Assembly: GCA_946409635.1 (NCBI GenBank)
Contig: CAMJXD010000002.1
Location: forward strand, 124,001-188,000
From: an uncultured Prevotellaceae bacterium
GTDB taxonomy: Bacteria; Bacteroidota; Bacteroidia; Bacteroidales; Muribaculaceae
Length of the DNA stretch: 64,000 bases
Direction of reading: 5' to 3'
Both the position numbers and the translations under genes were made by a program. Positions 19,265-29,842 of this stretch are shown here, piece after piece (the first letter of the stretch is position 1; the number at the start of each line of letters is the position of its first letter). The notes under the pieces are model-generated. The model did not search any database. It was not told where the DNA came from and saw only the letters and a program-made list of their open reading frames with translations.

Positions 19265-19861
19265 ATGAGTGATTTCTACAAGACAGTGAAGGGCGTGTCG
19301 CAGGGCATCTACCGCGAGAAGATGTCCCGCTTTCTGGCGTTTGCCGAGCCCGTGTCGAGCGCCGACGAGGCCCGCGCGGTCATCAAGCGCTATGCCAACG
19401 AGTATCATGACGCGCGGCACTGCTGCTGGGCATACATGATAGGCACCGAGCGTAACGAGTACCTGAGCAGTGACAACGGCGAGCCCAGCGGTACCGCCGG
19501 GAAACCCATCCTGGGCCAGATCAACTCGTTTGAGCTGACCAACATCGTGATTGTGGTCATCCGCTACTTTGGCGGCATCAAGTTAGGCACATCGGGGCTC
19601 ATAGTCGCCTATCGCGAGGCAGCCAAGCTGGCTATCGAGGCTGGTGAAATCCTCGAGTGCCACGAGCAGGCACGGCTGTCGTTCACATTCCCCTACCTGA
19701 GCATGAACGACGTGATGAAGATCGTCAAGAAAAGCGACCTGACCGTGGTGGAACAGGCGTTTGACAACGTGTGCACAATGACTATCGAGGCCGATGCCGA
19801 CAAGGTACCCGGGCTGCGCGACCAGTTTGCCGCAGTCGACGGCACAAGTATCATCGACTGA
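19265..19861 (+). CDS. YigZ/IMPACT family protein
   Basis: KMSRFLAFAEPVSS...ARHCCWAYMIG...DNGEPSGTAGKPIL; RYFGGIKLGTSGL. Confidence 0.92.
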   Translation: MSDFYKTVKGVSQGIYREKMSRFLAFAEPVSSADEARAVIKRYANEYHDARHCCWAYMIGTERNEYLSSDNGEPSGTAGKPILGQINSFELTNIVIVVIRYFGGIKLGTSGLIVAYREAAKLAIEAGEILECHEQARLSFTFPYLSMNDVMKIVKKSDLTVVEQAFDNVCTMTIEADADKVPGLRDQFAAVDGTSIID

Positions 19862-19926
19862 GGTTATCCTTACAGACTATTTTAAGGAGGAGCGGAAGTG
19901 TTAACGAATTGTTAACGCATACTTGG

Positions 19927-20676
19927 CTACGCTTGTCGCTGTTGCCAGCGGAAGCGAGCCCGCACGTGGTCATTGCCGTCGGCATCGGTGACGCTCAATC
20001 GGGAGTCCATGGGGTCGGCATCGTCGATAATGAACTGGCAGGTCTCGCCGTAGTGGCTCTCCTTGATGAATGAAATCTCCATGCGACTGATGAAATAGTT
20101 GTCGTAGCAGTCCATGTCGAACAGGTTCATCAGGTGAGAGAGGTAACGGACGGTGTTGACATGACGGTTGAAGTCGCAGTCCATGTAGCCGAAGGTGTAG
20201 TCGACGGCATGACCCTCGCCGATGGGACGGAGGCGGCTCATGGGCTCGATGGGGCACGGGAGGCTAGAGATGTTCTCACGGATGTAGCTCAGCTGTGAAA
20301 TGTCGACGCTGGCCCGAGTAGAGAGGTCGATGACCATCCAGATGGTGCGCACAAAGCCTAGGGTGTTGCCCTGGTCATCGTCGAGACGCATGTTGCGCTG
20401 TGAGAAGTGGCGGTTGTAATCCTCAATCCAAGTGGTGAGGCGATAGTTCTCGTTGACTCGCGGGAAACGCGTGACCTCGATGGTCACACGCGAGAGGACC
20501 CACACGTGGTTGTCCTGGATGAGGCGTGCATAGCCCACACCCCAAGAGTTGGCATGGAAAGTGGCAATCTCGATGATGCGTTGCATCAAGAGTGTCAAGG
20601 GCATCTCGCCCTGGGGATTGCACTCGCCGGCAGCAAGGTAATAATCCCTGAAAAATTCCTTTTTGTTAGAACACAT
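19927..20676 (-). CDS. Acyl-ACP thioesterase
   Basis: Double hot-dog acyl-ACP thioesterase pattern: NSWGVGYARL...WVLSRVTIEVTRFP...DCDFNRHVNTVRYL. Confidence 0.85.
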   Translation of the reverse strand: MCSNKKEFFRDYYLAAGECNPQGEMPLTLLMQRIIEIATFHANSWGVGYARLIQDNHVWVLSRVTIEVTRFPRVNENYRLTTWIEDYNRHFSQRNMRLDDDQGNTLGFVRTIWMVIDLSTRASVDISQLSYIRENISSLPCPIEPMSRLRPIGEGHAVDYTFGYMDCDFNRHVNTVRYLSHLMNLFDMDCYDNYFISRMEISFIKESHYGETCQFIIDDADPMDSRLSVTDADGNDHVRARFRWQQRQA

Positions 20677-21646
20677 TGGTTTTGTGAATCAAGTAGTTGT
20701 CTAATATAACCAGAGCGGCCATCGACTCGACGATGGGCAAGGCCCGCGGCAGGACGCAGGCATCGTGGCGTCCACGAGGCTTGATGGTCACGGGGTTGCC
20801 GTCGATGTCGACCGACGGCATGTCGCGCATGAGCGTAGGCACCGGCTTGAAGACGATGCGCATGGTGATGTCCTCGCCGTTGGAGATGCCACCCTGGATG
20901 CCGCCGGAGTGGTTGGTAACGGTGCCGATGGAGCCATCGTCACGACGCACGAAGAGGTCCATCACCTCGCTGCCCCTCCTGGACGCCAGCTGGAACCCGT
21001 CGCCATACTCAAAGCCGTGGACCGACGGAATACTCATCATTGCCGCCGCCAGCTGGGCATGCAGCTTGCCGAACACCGGCTCGCCAAGCCCCAACGGGAC
21101 ACCCCTGACCACGCACTCGACAACGCCTCCCAGGGTGTCGCCCTGGGCCATCGCTTGCTGCAAGAGCGCCTCGTCGACAGGCGAGGCTTTAGCCTCGACA
21201 GTGATACCCATGCCATTGAGGGCCTGGACGGCGATGCCGCCAGCGACCACGCGTGCCACCGTTTCGCGCGCCGAGGCCCGCCCGCCACCACGATGGTCAC
21301 GGATGCCGTACTTGGCTTGCCAGGTAAAGTCGGCATGGTTGGGCCTGAAGCACTGTGCCAGCTCGTCATAATCGTCGCTGTGGACGTTGGCATTGCGGAT
21401 GATGAATCCGATGGGCGTGCCCAGGGTCTTGCCCTGCCAGATGCCCGAGAGCAGCTCTACCCTATCCCGCTCATGGCGAGCACTGGTGCCAGCAACTAGC
21501 CCCGCACGCCTGCGGTCAACAAAGCATTGCAACTTGTCAATATCGACATTCACGCCCGCGGGCATGCCATCGAGAACGCCGCCCATTGCAAGCCCGTGAG
21601 ACTCGCCAAAGGTTGTTAGCGTCAATATCTTGCCCATCGTGTTCAT
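20666..21646 (-). CDS. aroC: Chorismate synthase
   Basis: LTTFGESHGLAMGGVLDGMPAG; RHDACVLPRALPIVESM. Confidence 0.95.
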   Translation of the reverse strand: MNTMGKILTLTTFGESHGLAMGGVLDGMPAGVNVDIDKLQCFVDRRRAGLVAGTSARHERDRVELLSGIWQGKTLGTPIGFIIRNANVHSDDYDELAQCFRPNHADFTWQAKYGIRDHRGGGRASARETVARVVAGGIAVQALNGMGITVEAKASPVDEALLQQAMAQGDTLGGVVECVVRGVPLGLGEPVFGKLHAQLAAAMMSIPSVHGFEYGDGFQLASRRGSEVMDLFVRRDDGSIGTVTNHSGGIQGGISNGEDITMRIVFKPVPTLMRDMPSVDIDGNPVTIKPRGRHDACVLPRALPIVESMAALVILDNYLIHKTNVF

Positions 21647-22134
21647 AGTGTCTTCTCGGCTATAAGGTCAACGGTTTGCGCGCCGACGAACTTGACCAGC
21701 GCTTGGGGATCAATCTTGAACTGCAAGCCGCGCACACCCGCACTGACATAGATGTAGTCGTAGAGGATGCAAGTCTCGTCGATAAAGGTGGGGAACGGTT
21801 TCTTCATGCCCACAGGAGAGCATCCGCCACGTATGTAACCCGTGGTGGGCAGCAACTCCTTCATGGGGATGAGGTCTACCTTCTTGTTACCCGAGACACG
21901 CGCTGCCTTCTTGAGGTCCACTTCTTCGGCCCCAGGGATAACGCACACAAAGTGGCCCGTCTTTTCGCCCTGGAGGACGAGAGTCTTGAACACCTGCTCG
22001 ATATTCTCGCCAAGCTGGTCGGCGATGTGCTGTGCCCCGAGGTCCGATTCGTCCACCTCATAGGGGATGAGTTCATACTCAATGGATGCGGCATCGAGAA
22101 GCCGCGCCGCATTGGTTTTAGCGATTTTTTTCAT
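21643..22134 (-). CDS. ybaK: Cys-tRNA(Pro)/Cys-tRNA(Cys) deacylase YbaK
   Basis: YbaK fold: VFKTLVLQGEKTGHFVCVIPGAEEVDLKKAA; GYIRGGCSPVGMKKPFPTFID; start at MKKIAKTN. Confidence 0.9.
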   Translation of the reverse strand: MKKIAKTNAARLLDAASIEYELIPYEVDESDLGAQHIADQLGENIEQVFKTLVLQGEKTGHFVCVIPGAEEVDLKKAARVSGNKKVDLIPMKELLPTTGYIRGGCSPVGMKKPFPTFIDETCILYDYIYVSAGVRGLQFKIDPQALVKFVGAQTVDLIAEKTL

Positions 22135-22207
22135 CGTTTCTTGTCTTAATGGTGCAAAGTTACTATTTTTGCGCGACAAAAGAAAAAATTTAATCAACGA
22201 AGACAAT

Positions 22208-23011
22208 ATGAAAAAATTCTTTTTCGCCGTAATCATTTCCATGCTGGGATGTGTCAACATACAGGCCCAGTCAATGCCCGCTCCCGAGAAATACAACGAA
22301 TTACTGGAACAGGTCGTTTTGCTGGACCAAGTGCGAGCCGAGTTCCTTGTCAACGCCATCATGGAGAGCCTGAAAGAGAATCCCAAAGGCTACCGGCAGA
22401 TGATGGAACTGGCCGAGAAGCGTTTCAGCGACGCTGCCGATACCCTTCACAACGAGGGGCTGTACATGACTGTGCTGAAGCACACCACCGAGAACTATGT
22501 GCTGAGCGGAGGTGAGCGCGAGCGCCAGCGCCTGCTGCTGGAGGGTGCCAAGAAGAACATGATAGGCACCGTGGCAGCCGACTTTGACTATGTGACCGCC
22601 GACAGCAAGGAGGTGCACCACCTCAAGGACCTGAAGGCAAACCACATCCTGGTTTACTTCAACAACCCTGACTGCGAGTCGTGTGAGAAAGTGAAGCAGC
22701 GCCTTGCCGAGAACGAGCTGATCAACACGCTCGTGAAGGAGAAAAAACTCATCGTGCTGGCTATCTACCCCTATGAGAACCAGAAACTGTGGAAGAAGGC
22801 CAAGTATCCCAAGATGATGATCAACGGCTGGAACAAGAGCCAGCAAATCGAATATGCCGAGCTGTATGACCTGCCCACGCTGCCGTGTTTCTACCTGCTG
22901 GACAGCGATTACAAAGTTCTGGTCAAGAACGAGGGAAGCCTCAACAAGGTGGAGGCCAAGCTCAAGGAGCTGATTAAAGCCCAGACCGCAGGCCCGGTTC
23001 CTGCCCCCTGA
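22208..23011 (+). CDS. Secreted DUF5106/thioredoxin-like protein
   Basis: Signal peptide; thioredoxin-like ILVYFNNPDCESCEKVK; start at MKKFFFAV. Confidence 0.75.
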   Translation: MKKFFFAVIISMLGCVNIQAQSMPAPEKYNELLEQVVLLDQVRAEFLVNAIMESLKENPKGYRQMMELAEKRFSDAADTLHNEGLYMTVLKHTTENYVLSGGERERQRLLLEGAKKNMIGTVAADFDYVTADSKEVHHLKDLKANHILVYFNNPDCESCEKVKQRLAENELINTLVKEKKLIVLAIYPYENQKLWKKAKYPKMMINGWNKSQQIEYAELYDLPTLPCFYLLDSDYKVLVKNEGSLNKVEAKLKELIKAQTAGPVPAP

Positions 23012-23042
23012 TCAGGTCACGATTCTTATTGACAACCCATGC

Positions 23043-23100
23043 GACATGGGGCTGCATCATAATTCAGTTGCTGGCTTGAATTATGACACAGCCCCATGTT
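23043..23100. terminator. Bidirectional terminator
   Basis: ACATGGGGCTG..CATAATTCA / TGAATTATG..CAGCCCCATGT long stem between convergent genes. Confidence 0.7.
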
Positions 23101-23122
23101 TGATTGCAGTGAGAGCACGGGG

Positions 23123-24250
23123 TCAGTCAATCAGGCTGTTGATGAGCTGAATCAAGTCAGAGATGTTAATGTGGCGATCCTGGTTGACGTCGGCGTTGAT
23201 GACGTTGATATTGATCATCTGGTCGAGGTCGGGCGAGATTTTCCACATGTCATTGCTGGCGGCAACGGCACAGCGCTGGCACAGCAGGTTGTTGGCCTCG
23301 GTGACCGGAATCTTGGAATCGGGATACTGCTTGTTGGGCAGGGCGCTCCACTCGTTGTCGACCTGTTCCGGAGTCCTGAGGGCTGTATTCCCAATCAATG
23401 CGGTGTCGAAAAAGGGTGTCAGCAGAGCATAGTACCAGGAACTTGAAGCGATGTACTGAGCCACACCAGGAGCAAGATGGCCTGAGTTGTCACACATGAG
23501 ATTACCTTCAATTCCAGCCCAGACCGAGGTGTTGCGGGCATTCTCGATTGCCGTCCCGACGGGGATAACAAAATCGATGTCAGGGTGTGACGCCACTTGA
23601 CGTGTAGCCGTCATGATGTCATTCCAGTTCTTGCCCGGCTTGGACCAGATCATGTGCCATGCAATCTTGACGTCAGGATTGGTGCAATAGGCATGGATGG
23701 AGTCGATGATCTGACTGAGATAGGGCTCGTGGGTGCTATAGTCACCGGCATTGTTGGAATTCTGCTGGAGGACGATGATGTCCCAGTCGTTGCTGAGCTG
23801 CTCGCGAACTGTTGTTCCAGTCTTGCCGTGGACTGGAGCCGAGCCGATATAGGTAATCAAGTGGATGGGTGTGTTGCCGGCTATAGCCTGTGCCCACTGT
23901 TGCAAGGAATAGCCCTGGGGATGCAGCATGCGCAGGTGATAGGCCGAGGACGGGATGCCGGCCGACTGTGCAAGGTCCGAGACATACATTGTGGCAAAAT
24001 AGGAGTAAGAATTGCCCAGCGACAAGACCTTGAGGGTAGAGTCGGGCAACTGATGGGGAAAAGACGGCGTAGCACCCTCTATCGAAGTGGACAGATAATT
24101 GATCAAAGCAATAGCATCACTGATGTTGACCTCGCCATTGTCATCGACGTCGCCCGGAAGAGGCTGGGCGCATGCAGCAAGAGAGACCAGAGCCAAACAT
24201 GCCGCAAAGCCAAGTTGCAAGTAACGGCTAAAAAGTGAATTGTTACGCAT
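23123..24250 (-). CDS. Secreted SGNH/DUF4886-like hydrolase flanked by dockerin-type repeats
   Basis: LKVLSLGNSYSYFA (GNS block); GDVDDNGEVNISDAIALINYL near N-terminus and ADVNQDRHINISDLIQLINSLID at C-terminus. Confidence 0.75.
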   Translation of the reverse strand: MRNNSLFSRYLQLGFAACLALVSLAACAQPLPGDVDDNGEVNISDAIALINYLSTSIEGATPSFPHQLPDSTLKVLSLGNSYSYFATMYVSDLAQSAGIPSSAYHLRMLHPQGYSLQQWAQAIAGNTPIHLITYIGSAPVHGKTGTTVREQLSNDWDIIVLQQNSNNAGDYSTHEPYLSQIIDSIHAYCTNPDVKIAWHMIWSKPGKNWNDIMTATRQVASHPDIDFVIPVGTAIENARNTSVWAGIEGNLMCDNSGHLAPGVAQYIASSSWYYALLTPFFDTALIGNTALRTPEQVDNEWSALPNKQYPDSKIPVTEANNLLCQRCAVAASNDMWKISPDLDQMININVINADVNQDRHINISDLIQLINSLID

Positions 24251-24510
24251 AATGACACATAATTGAATAAAGCCTTTTAGAGTCCCCTGATTAAAGCTCA
24301 CATTACTAAAATAAAACAGGACGCGGGATTCTGTACTGCGTGCCGTCTTTTTCATGATATCGTGTTCATACTATTTTTAACGGCGCCAATAAACGTCCTC
24401 CTAAAACCAAATGTCAAGGTTCCATCATCAGAATGGTATCCAAGAATCATCGGCAAAGATACTACAAAAAGCCGTAATGTCCAAAAAAAGTGGGACATGA
24501 AATTGTGATA

Positions 24511-26598
24511 CTAGCGCGTCATGCGCTTGAGGACGTTGTAGCTGGGGAGGACGCCCAGCTCGCCGGCCTTGCTGAGGTCGGCCACACCCATGGCCTTGTT
24601 GCCCATGCGCAAGTACATGAGGCCGCGGTTGTAATAGGCCTCGGCGAGGTCGGGCTTGAGTTCGATGGCCGTGGAGTAGCAGCTGATGGCACTGGTGAAG
24701 TCGCCCTGAAGCATAAAGACATTGCCCTTGTTGTAATGAGCATAGACATTGCCGGGCGACAGCTTGAGCGCCTGGTCGAGATCGGCCAGCATCATGTCGA
24801 GATGGGTGGCGTCCTGGCGGTGCCGCAACATGGCGTGGGACAGGGCATCGGGGGCCTCATCGAGCGGGTTGGCGCCTTCGCTACGGGCACGATTCATGCG
24901 ATACTGCATGTAGCGCGCGTCGGCGCGCAACAGGTAGGCCAGCATGAAGCCAGGGCTCAGCGAAATGGCACTGTCGGCATCGGCAACAGCGGCATCGGGG
25001 TTCTTGACCATGAGCAGGTCGAGGCCGCGGCCGAAGTAATCGACGCTACGCGGCTTGGCCGATGCCAAGAGGCCGTTGTAGTACTCGATGCTTGCAAAAT
25101 GGCGCTGGATGTCGCCCTCACTCAATTGCGGTTCGCCAGCGACCAGCGTGAGCTTGCCAGGCAGGAGTCGCGTGTCGTTGATGTCACCAATTTCGCGGAT
25201 ATAGTTTGTGCCAGAGTTGAGTTTGTTGTCGGTGTCATAGTAGGACAATGTGAACATGGGCATGGGCTCGACCTCGATATTGTCGTTCTGGACATGTCCG
25301 CGCTGACGGTTGGCATACTCGGGCTTGACGGGATCACTGTCATTGACCGTGAGCAGGGTGTTGAAGCGGTTGATAATCTCCTCGGCAGTCTCGGGCTCAT
25401 CGTTGCCCGTGAGGGCACGTTGCTCGGCCTTCTTGATGGCCGCAGTTGCCTCGATTTCGGCCGGATTGAATGTCGAGACGTGGGTCTTGTTGCGGCGGAA
25501 GATAGCCATTGCGCGCTCATAGTCGGCCTCACTACCCTTCTTGTCGCCCATGCGGTTTTTGGCCTCGCCACGTGCCATGTAACCGGCCTCAAAGTTTGGG
25601 TACTTCTTGAGGATTGCCGTGAAATCGCTGGCCGCCTCGCGGTACTGTCGCGTGCGCATGTAGAGCAAGGCTCGGTTATAGAGGGCCATGAAATTGGAGG
25701 GATTGGTCTTGAGCACAAAGTCAAAGTCGCTGATGGCCTTGTTGTTGTCACCGACCTCGGCACGCAGCAGTCCACGGTTGAAATGGGCTTCCTGGCTCGA
25801 GGGATCCAGCGCGATGGCATAATCGTAGTCGGCCATGGCACCGAAGTAGTCGTCGAGGTTATACTTCATGAAGGCGCGATTGATAAAGTAGCCGGCATAT
25901 CGCGGCTCTAGCAAGATGGCCGAGTCCATGTCGGCAAGGGCATTCTCAAAGTCGTGTCGGGAGCGTGTCAGGACCTCGGCTCGCATGACATAGGCGCTGG
26001 CATTCTTCTTGCTGATGGCGATGCCCTGATTGAGGTTCTCCAAGGCTGCCGTCGTGTCGCCCTGGGCCAGGTTCATTTGGGCCAGGCCGATGTAGGCCCG
26101 GTCATTGCGTCGGTCGAGAGACAGGAGACGATCAAAGGTCTGCCGCGCATCATCGTAGCGTTGCAGGGCACTGAGGCAGACGGCACGGTTGATGAGCAGA
26201 TTCTTGTCCTCAGGCATCAGTTTTAGGCCGGCGTCATAGTCCTGTACTGCGCCCTCAAAGTCGCCCAAGTTCTGCCTGGAGACGCCTCGCACCTGATAGG
26301 CATCGACGATAAACGGATTGCGCTCGATGGCCAGTCCGGCGTCCTGTTCAGCACCGCGATAGTCCTCAAGACTGACCTTGGCTACCGACCGATAGAAATA
26401 AGGTTCGGCAAGGAAAGGCTTGGCTTTGATGGCCTGATTAAAATACTGAATGGCAAGAATATAGTCCTCAAAGTAGAGGGCATTGCGCCCGATGTTGACC
26501 ACCTGGTCGGTATTGATCTGGGCCGATGATGCCACAGGAGCCAGCAACAAGGCCAGCAGCAGAGCCAATCGGTAATATATCGTCATTATTGTCTTCAT
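24511..26598 (-). CDS. Tetratricopeptide repeat protein
   Basis: Many TPR units (A.YFYRSVAKVSLEDYRGAEQDAGLAIERNP etc.), signal peptide. Confidence 0.9.
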   Translation of the reverse strand: MKTIMTIYYRLALLLALLLAPVASSAQINTDQVVNIGRNALYFEDYILAIQYFNQAIKAKPFLAEPYFYRSVAKVSLEDYRGAEQDAGLAIERNPFIVDAYQVRGVSRQNLGDFEGAVQDYDAGLKLMPEDKNLLINRAVCLSALQRYDDARQTFDRLLSLDRRNDRAYIGLAQMNLAQGDTTAALENLNQGIAISKKNASAYVMRAEVLTRSRHDFENALADMDSAILLEPRYAGYFINRAFMKYNLDDYFGAMADYDYAIALDPSSQEAHFNRGLLRAEVGDNNKAISDFDFVLKTNPSNFMALYNRALLYMRTRQYREAASDFTAILKKYPNFEAGYMARGEAKNRMGDKKGSEADYERAMAIFRRNKTHVSTFNPAEIEATAAIKKAEQRALTGNDEPETAEEIINRFNTLLTVNDSDPVKPEYANRQRGHVQNDNIEVEPMPMFTLSYYDTDNKLNSGTNYIREIGDINDTRLLPGKLTLVAGEPQLSEGDIQRHFASIEYYNGLLASAKPRSVDYFGRGLDLLMVKNPDAAVADADSAISLSPGFMLAYLLRADARYMQYRMNRARSEGANPLDEAPDALSHAMLRHRQDATHLDMMLADLDQALKLSPGNVYAHYNKGNVFMLQGDFTSAISCYSTAIELKPDLAEAYYNRGLMYLRMGNKAMGVADLSKAGELGVLPSYNVLKRMTR

Positions 26599-26776
26599 TA
26601 TAGCGGTAATATAACGGCAAAAGTAGAAGAAAATTTCTCAACGAGCAAAAAAGGCGGCCCGATAGCAATATTTTTCACATTTAATCGCATTTTTCTTAAA
26701 AACGGCTAAAGGATTTGGTGGGATGAGGAAAAAGTGCGAAATTTGAAGTTTGAAACAAAAAATGACCATTCAACTA

Positions 26777-27637
26777 ATGAGAAAATATATCATTATCAGC
26801 CTCTTGCTGGCCCTGATGGCATCACCTGCCACGCTGGATGCCCGCAAGAAAAAAGACAAGAAACTAGACAAGCGTGGTGTAGACGTGGAAAACGTCATCG
26901 CCGACGTCGACCAGCCGATGCGCCAAGTTGCCGTGACCGATCCCGCCAAGCAGCTTTACGGCGAGTGGGACATCGTGATGATGCGCAAGAAGAAAGTGTA
27001 CAGCCTGGAGCGCGCTTACCTGTATCTGGATTTTGTCGGTGGCAACAAGGTGTATGGCAACAACGGCTGCAACACCATCAACGGGACGTTCCAGCTGAGC
27101 GGCAACAACCTGAAATTCAACGATTTTATTTCGACCACCGAGTCGTGTCATAACGTCACCAGCGAGAAGACGATCATGCACACCCTGGCCGACGTGAGAC
27201 GTTACAGCCTAGAGGCGCAATACAACGCCGAGTATCTGAACTTGATGAACTCTAAGGGTACCGTGATCATGGTGCTAAAGCGGCACAACCTGGACGCGAT
27301 GAACGGCGCATGGGTGGTCAAGGAGATCAACAGCAAGAATGTGTCGGAACAGAACATGCGTCTTGTGGTTGATGCCGTGATGCAGACCATCCACGGTGAC
27401 ACGGGCTGCAACATCATCAACGGCATCATTACTCTGGATCCGACCAAGGATATGGCCATCCAGTTTGAGGACCTGCGGTCGAGTGAGCACGATTGTGAAC
27501 AGATCGAGAACGAGACGGCGCTGCTGCTGGCACTGGAGTGTACCGTGTCATGCAAGCGCATCAACCAGCACGAGATGGCACTGCTCGACAACATGGGCAA
27601 CATCGTCATCGTGCTGCAACGGATCACGCTGCGCTGA
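26777..27637 (+). CDS. META domain-containing lipoprotein-like protein (two HslJ-like domains)
   Basis: GEWDIVMMRKKKV...GNNGCNTINGTFQLSGNNLKF and GDTGCNIINGIITLDPTKDMAIQFEDL. Confidence 0.8.
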   Translation: MRKYIIISLLLALMASPATLDARKKKDKKLDKRGVDVENVIADVDQPMRQVAVTDPAKQLYGEWDIVMMRKKKVYSLERAYLYLDFVGGNKVYGNNGCNTINGTFQLSGNNLKFNDFISTTESCHNVTSEKTIMHTLADVRRYSLEAQYNAEYLNLMNSKGTVIMVLKRHNLDAMNGAWVVKEINSKNVSEQNMRLVVDAVMQTIHGDTGCNIINGIITLDPTKDMAIQFEDLRSSEHDCEQIENETALLLALECTVSCKRINQHEMALLDNMGNIVIVLQRITLR

Positions 27638-27663
27638 GCCCTAGGCAAGCCGAACGACAATAC

Positions 27664-27714
27664 ACAGTAAGCCCGATGTTGCATCATCACACACAGCAAC
27701 ATCGGGCTTACTGT
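27664..27714. terminator. Strong bidirectional terminator
   Basis: ACAGTAAGCCCGATGTTGC ... GCAACATCGGGCTTACTGT perfect 19-bp stem + TTTTT. Confidence 0.85.
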
Positions 27715-27733
27715 TTTTAGTCAACCTGGGGCC

Positions 27734-29713
27734 TTACTTGTTGAGGCGCTTGGTGGTAGTGCGCGAGCCGTCGCTGCGGGTTGTAATCACAATGTTGACA
27801 CCATCCTGCGGCATGGGGCTGACGATACCCGAGGGGTTGACATACTTGACGTCGACAACCTGTGTGTCGACACCGACCTCATCGACAGCCGCACATGAGA
27901 TGACGGCAAGGGGATGGATGGTGTAGTTGGTGAAGTAATCGTCGTCGGTAGCATGGATGCGACGCAAAGCAGCACCCGAGACATTTTCCTGCCATGGCTC
28001 ATTGAGCGTGAAGACGCACAGCAGGCCATAGTTGAAGCCGACCTTGGCGGCCATCTCGGCCTCGAGCTGCGGAGCGAAGTCAAAGTCGAGCTTCACCACC
28101 ACAGTATCCTGTTCGCTGCAGAGGTAAGGCACGCCGTCGCGGTAGAAGAAATATCCGTCGGCACGACCCACCTCATGTCCCAGGGCCGTCAAGTAGTCAT
28201 TGCTCAAGTCATACTGGAACATCGTCAACGTGGGCAACTCGACATCGAGCAACGACTGCGGAACGCTGTTGAGCACCAGTCGAGGATTGGTCTGTTTGTC
28301 GACGAGCTGTCCCTTGACCGTACCAGGTTGCAGCACCTCGGCTTCGGCAAGCGCGTTGTAGATTTCATCATTGTCACCACAGTCGAGGGCAATCCAGTCG
28401 GGGTACCATGCCATCCACTCGGCATAGCCCCAGTCGGCATAGGTATCATAGTAGATCTGATCGACATTGTCGGTCACAAAGACCAGTTTACCCTTGTCAC
28501 TGTCGACCGCAGCAGCGACATACAGGGTGTCGTTCAACTTATACTGGGTGCCATCCTCGCCCTCATAGAGGACCTTCCAGAGGCGTGTGCCAGGATCAGA
28601 GCTGATGGTGATGGGATAGAGTTGCATGGTGCCGTTATAGCTAGTGACCATGGCCTCAATGCCATAGACCTCGGAGGGATCAACCTCGGGGTAATCGATG
28701 CCGAACTTGTTGTAGCCAGCTATTGAGGCTTCGACGGGATTGCCGTCGTCATCGGTCTCGCTGCTCATGACGGTGAAATTGCCGTGGTCGTCAATGGCAC
28801 TCAAGCGGACGCCCTCAGCAAACACCTTGTAGTTCTCCCAACCCTCAGCGGGGTCGGCGATGTATCCCAGATAGCCCGTGACGTCAAAGGGCGAATAGTA
28901 GTCCTCGTCAAGAATATTCTTGGCGTTCTGGAAACGGGCAGGGTCGGTGATTTCGACCAGGCCCTTGTAGGTTGCCTTCTTGCCTGTCCATCCGGCAGGA
29001 ATGACCGATCCCATGCTGTACTCCTTGCCCGTGTTGCCATAAATCAGGCCCGCAAACGCGTTGCCCTCGCTGTCGAGCTGCATGACCCAGAGGTTGTTCT
29101 GCCACTGGTAGTTGACATAGACATCGCTGGTAAACTGGAACTCTGTGCCGTCGGCCAGGGCTGCGAGATGGTTCAGCGAGTCAAGTTTCTCGATATTGGG
29201 GTCAACGGGATCCACACCCGGGTCGTCACCGGGGCCCTCGGTGCTGGTGGTGACAACGAGCTGTGCCACTTGGGCATTCTTGCTGCCCACGTGGGTCAAC
29301 GTCACGGCCGATGCGCTGCCAGTCCAGCTGCCCACGGCGCCGGCTGAGCTATAGTCGCCCACGTTGGCAATGAGGTCAAAATTGGACGTGTTGGCGGCAT
29401 TGACGGTGATGGCGGTGATGCTGCCCTCGGCTACCGAGAGAGTGACCGAGCCGTCGACATAGATGCGCAGGGTGTAGCTGCCTTGAGAGTTCCAGATGCG
29501 GGTGGGAGTGGCGCCGTCGGCAGCAGTCAAAGTCACACCGCCCACGGTGACAGGACCCGCCTGCGAGAGGTTGGTCGCGGCACTCTGTTCAGGGACGGCA
29601 TATCCCATGGCGGTGATACCCTGAGCCGTCGAGAAGTCAAAGGTCACGACAGCAGCTTGTAATACAGAAAAGGCCCCTAAGGCCATCAAGAGAATCGAGA
29701 AAAAACGCTTCAT
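27734..29713 (-). CDS. Large secreted protein of unknown function
   Basis: Signal peptide MKRFFSILLMALGAFSVLQAA; C-terminal GVNIVITTRSDGSRTTTKRLNK tail. Confidence 0.65.
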   Translation of the reverse strand: MKRFFSILLMALGAFSVLQAAVVTFDFSTAQGITAMGYAVPEQSAATNLSQAGPVTVGGVTLTAADGATPTRIWNSQGSYTLRIYVDGSVTLSVAEGSITAITVNAANTSNFDLIANVGDYSSAGAVGSWTGSASAVTLTHVGSKNAQVAQLVVTTSTEGPGDDPGVDPVDPNIEKLDSLNHLAALADGTEFQFTSDVYVNYQWQNNLWVMQLDSEGNAFAGLIYGNTGKEYSMGSVIPAGWTGKKATYKGLVEITDPARFQNAKNILDEDYYSPFDVTGYLGYIADPAEGWENYKVFAEGVRLSAIDDHGNFTVMSSETDDDGNPVEASIAGYNKFGIDYPEVDPSEVYGIEAMVTSYNGTMQLYPITISSDPGTRLWKVLYEGEDGTQYKLNDTLYVAAAVDSDKGKLVFVTDNVDQIYYDTYADWGYAEWMAWYPDWIALDCGDNDEIYNALAEAEVLQPGTVKGQLVDKQTNPRLVLNSVPQSLLDVELPTLTMFQYDLSNDYLTALGHEVGRADGYFFYRDGVPYLCSEQDTVVVKLDFDFAPQLEAEMAAKVGFNYGLLCVFTLNEPWQENVSGAALRRIHATDDDYFTNYTIHPLAVISCAAVDEVGVDTQVVDVKYVNPSGIVSPMPQDGVNIVITTRSDGSRTTTKRLNK

Positions 29714-29842
29714 TTGCACATTAATAATTATTATGGCACAAAATTACTGCCAAGTAGCGACACGGGCACAACAAAAGCCCGAAAAAAGTTATCAACACTG
29801 GTAACTTTTTCCGAGCCGGGGTGTAGAATGTTTTTCTACAGT

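Noticed and set aside
24490-25911. 473-aa plus-strand ORF opposite the TPR gene at 24.5-26.6 kb
   Set aside because: Antisense shadow, Val/Gly/His-rich, no family features
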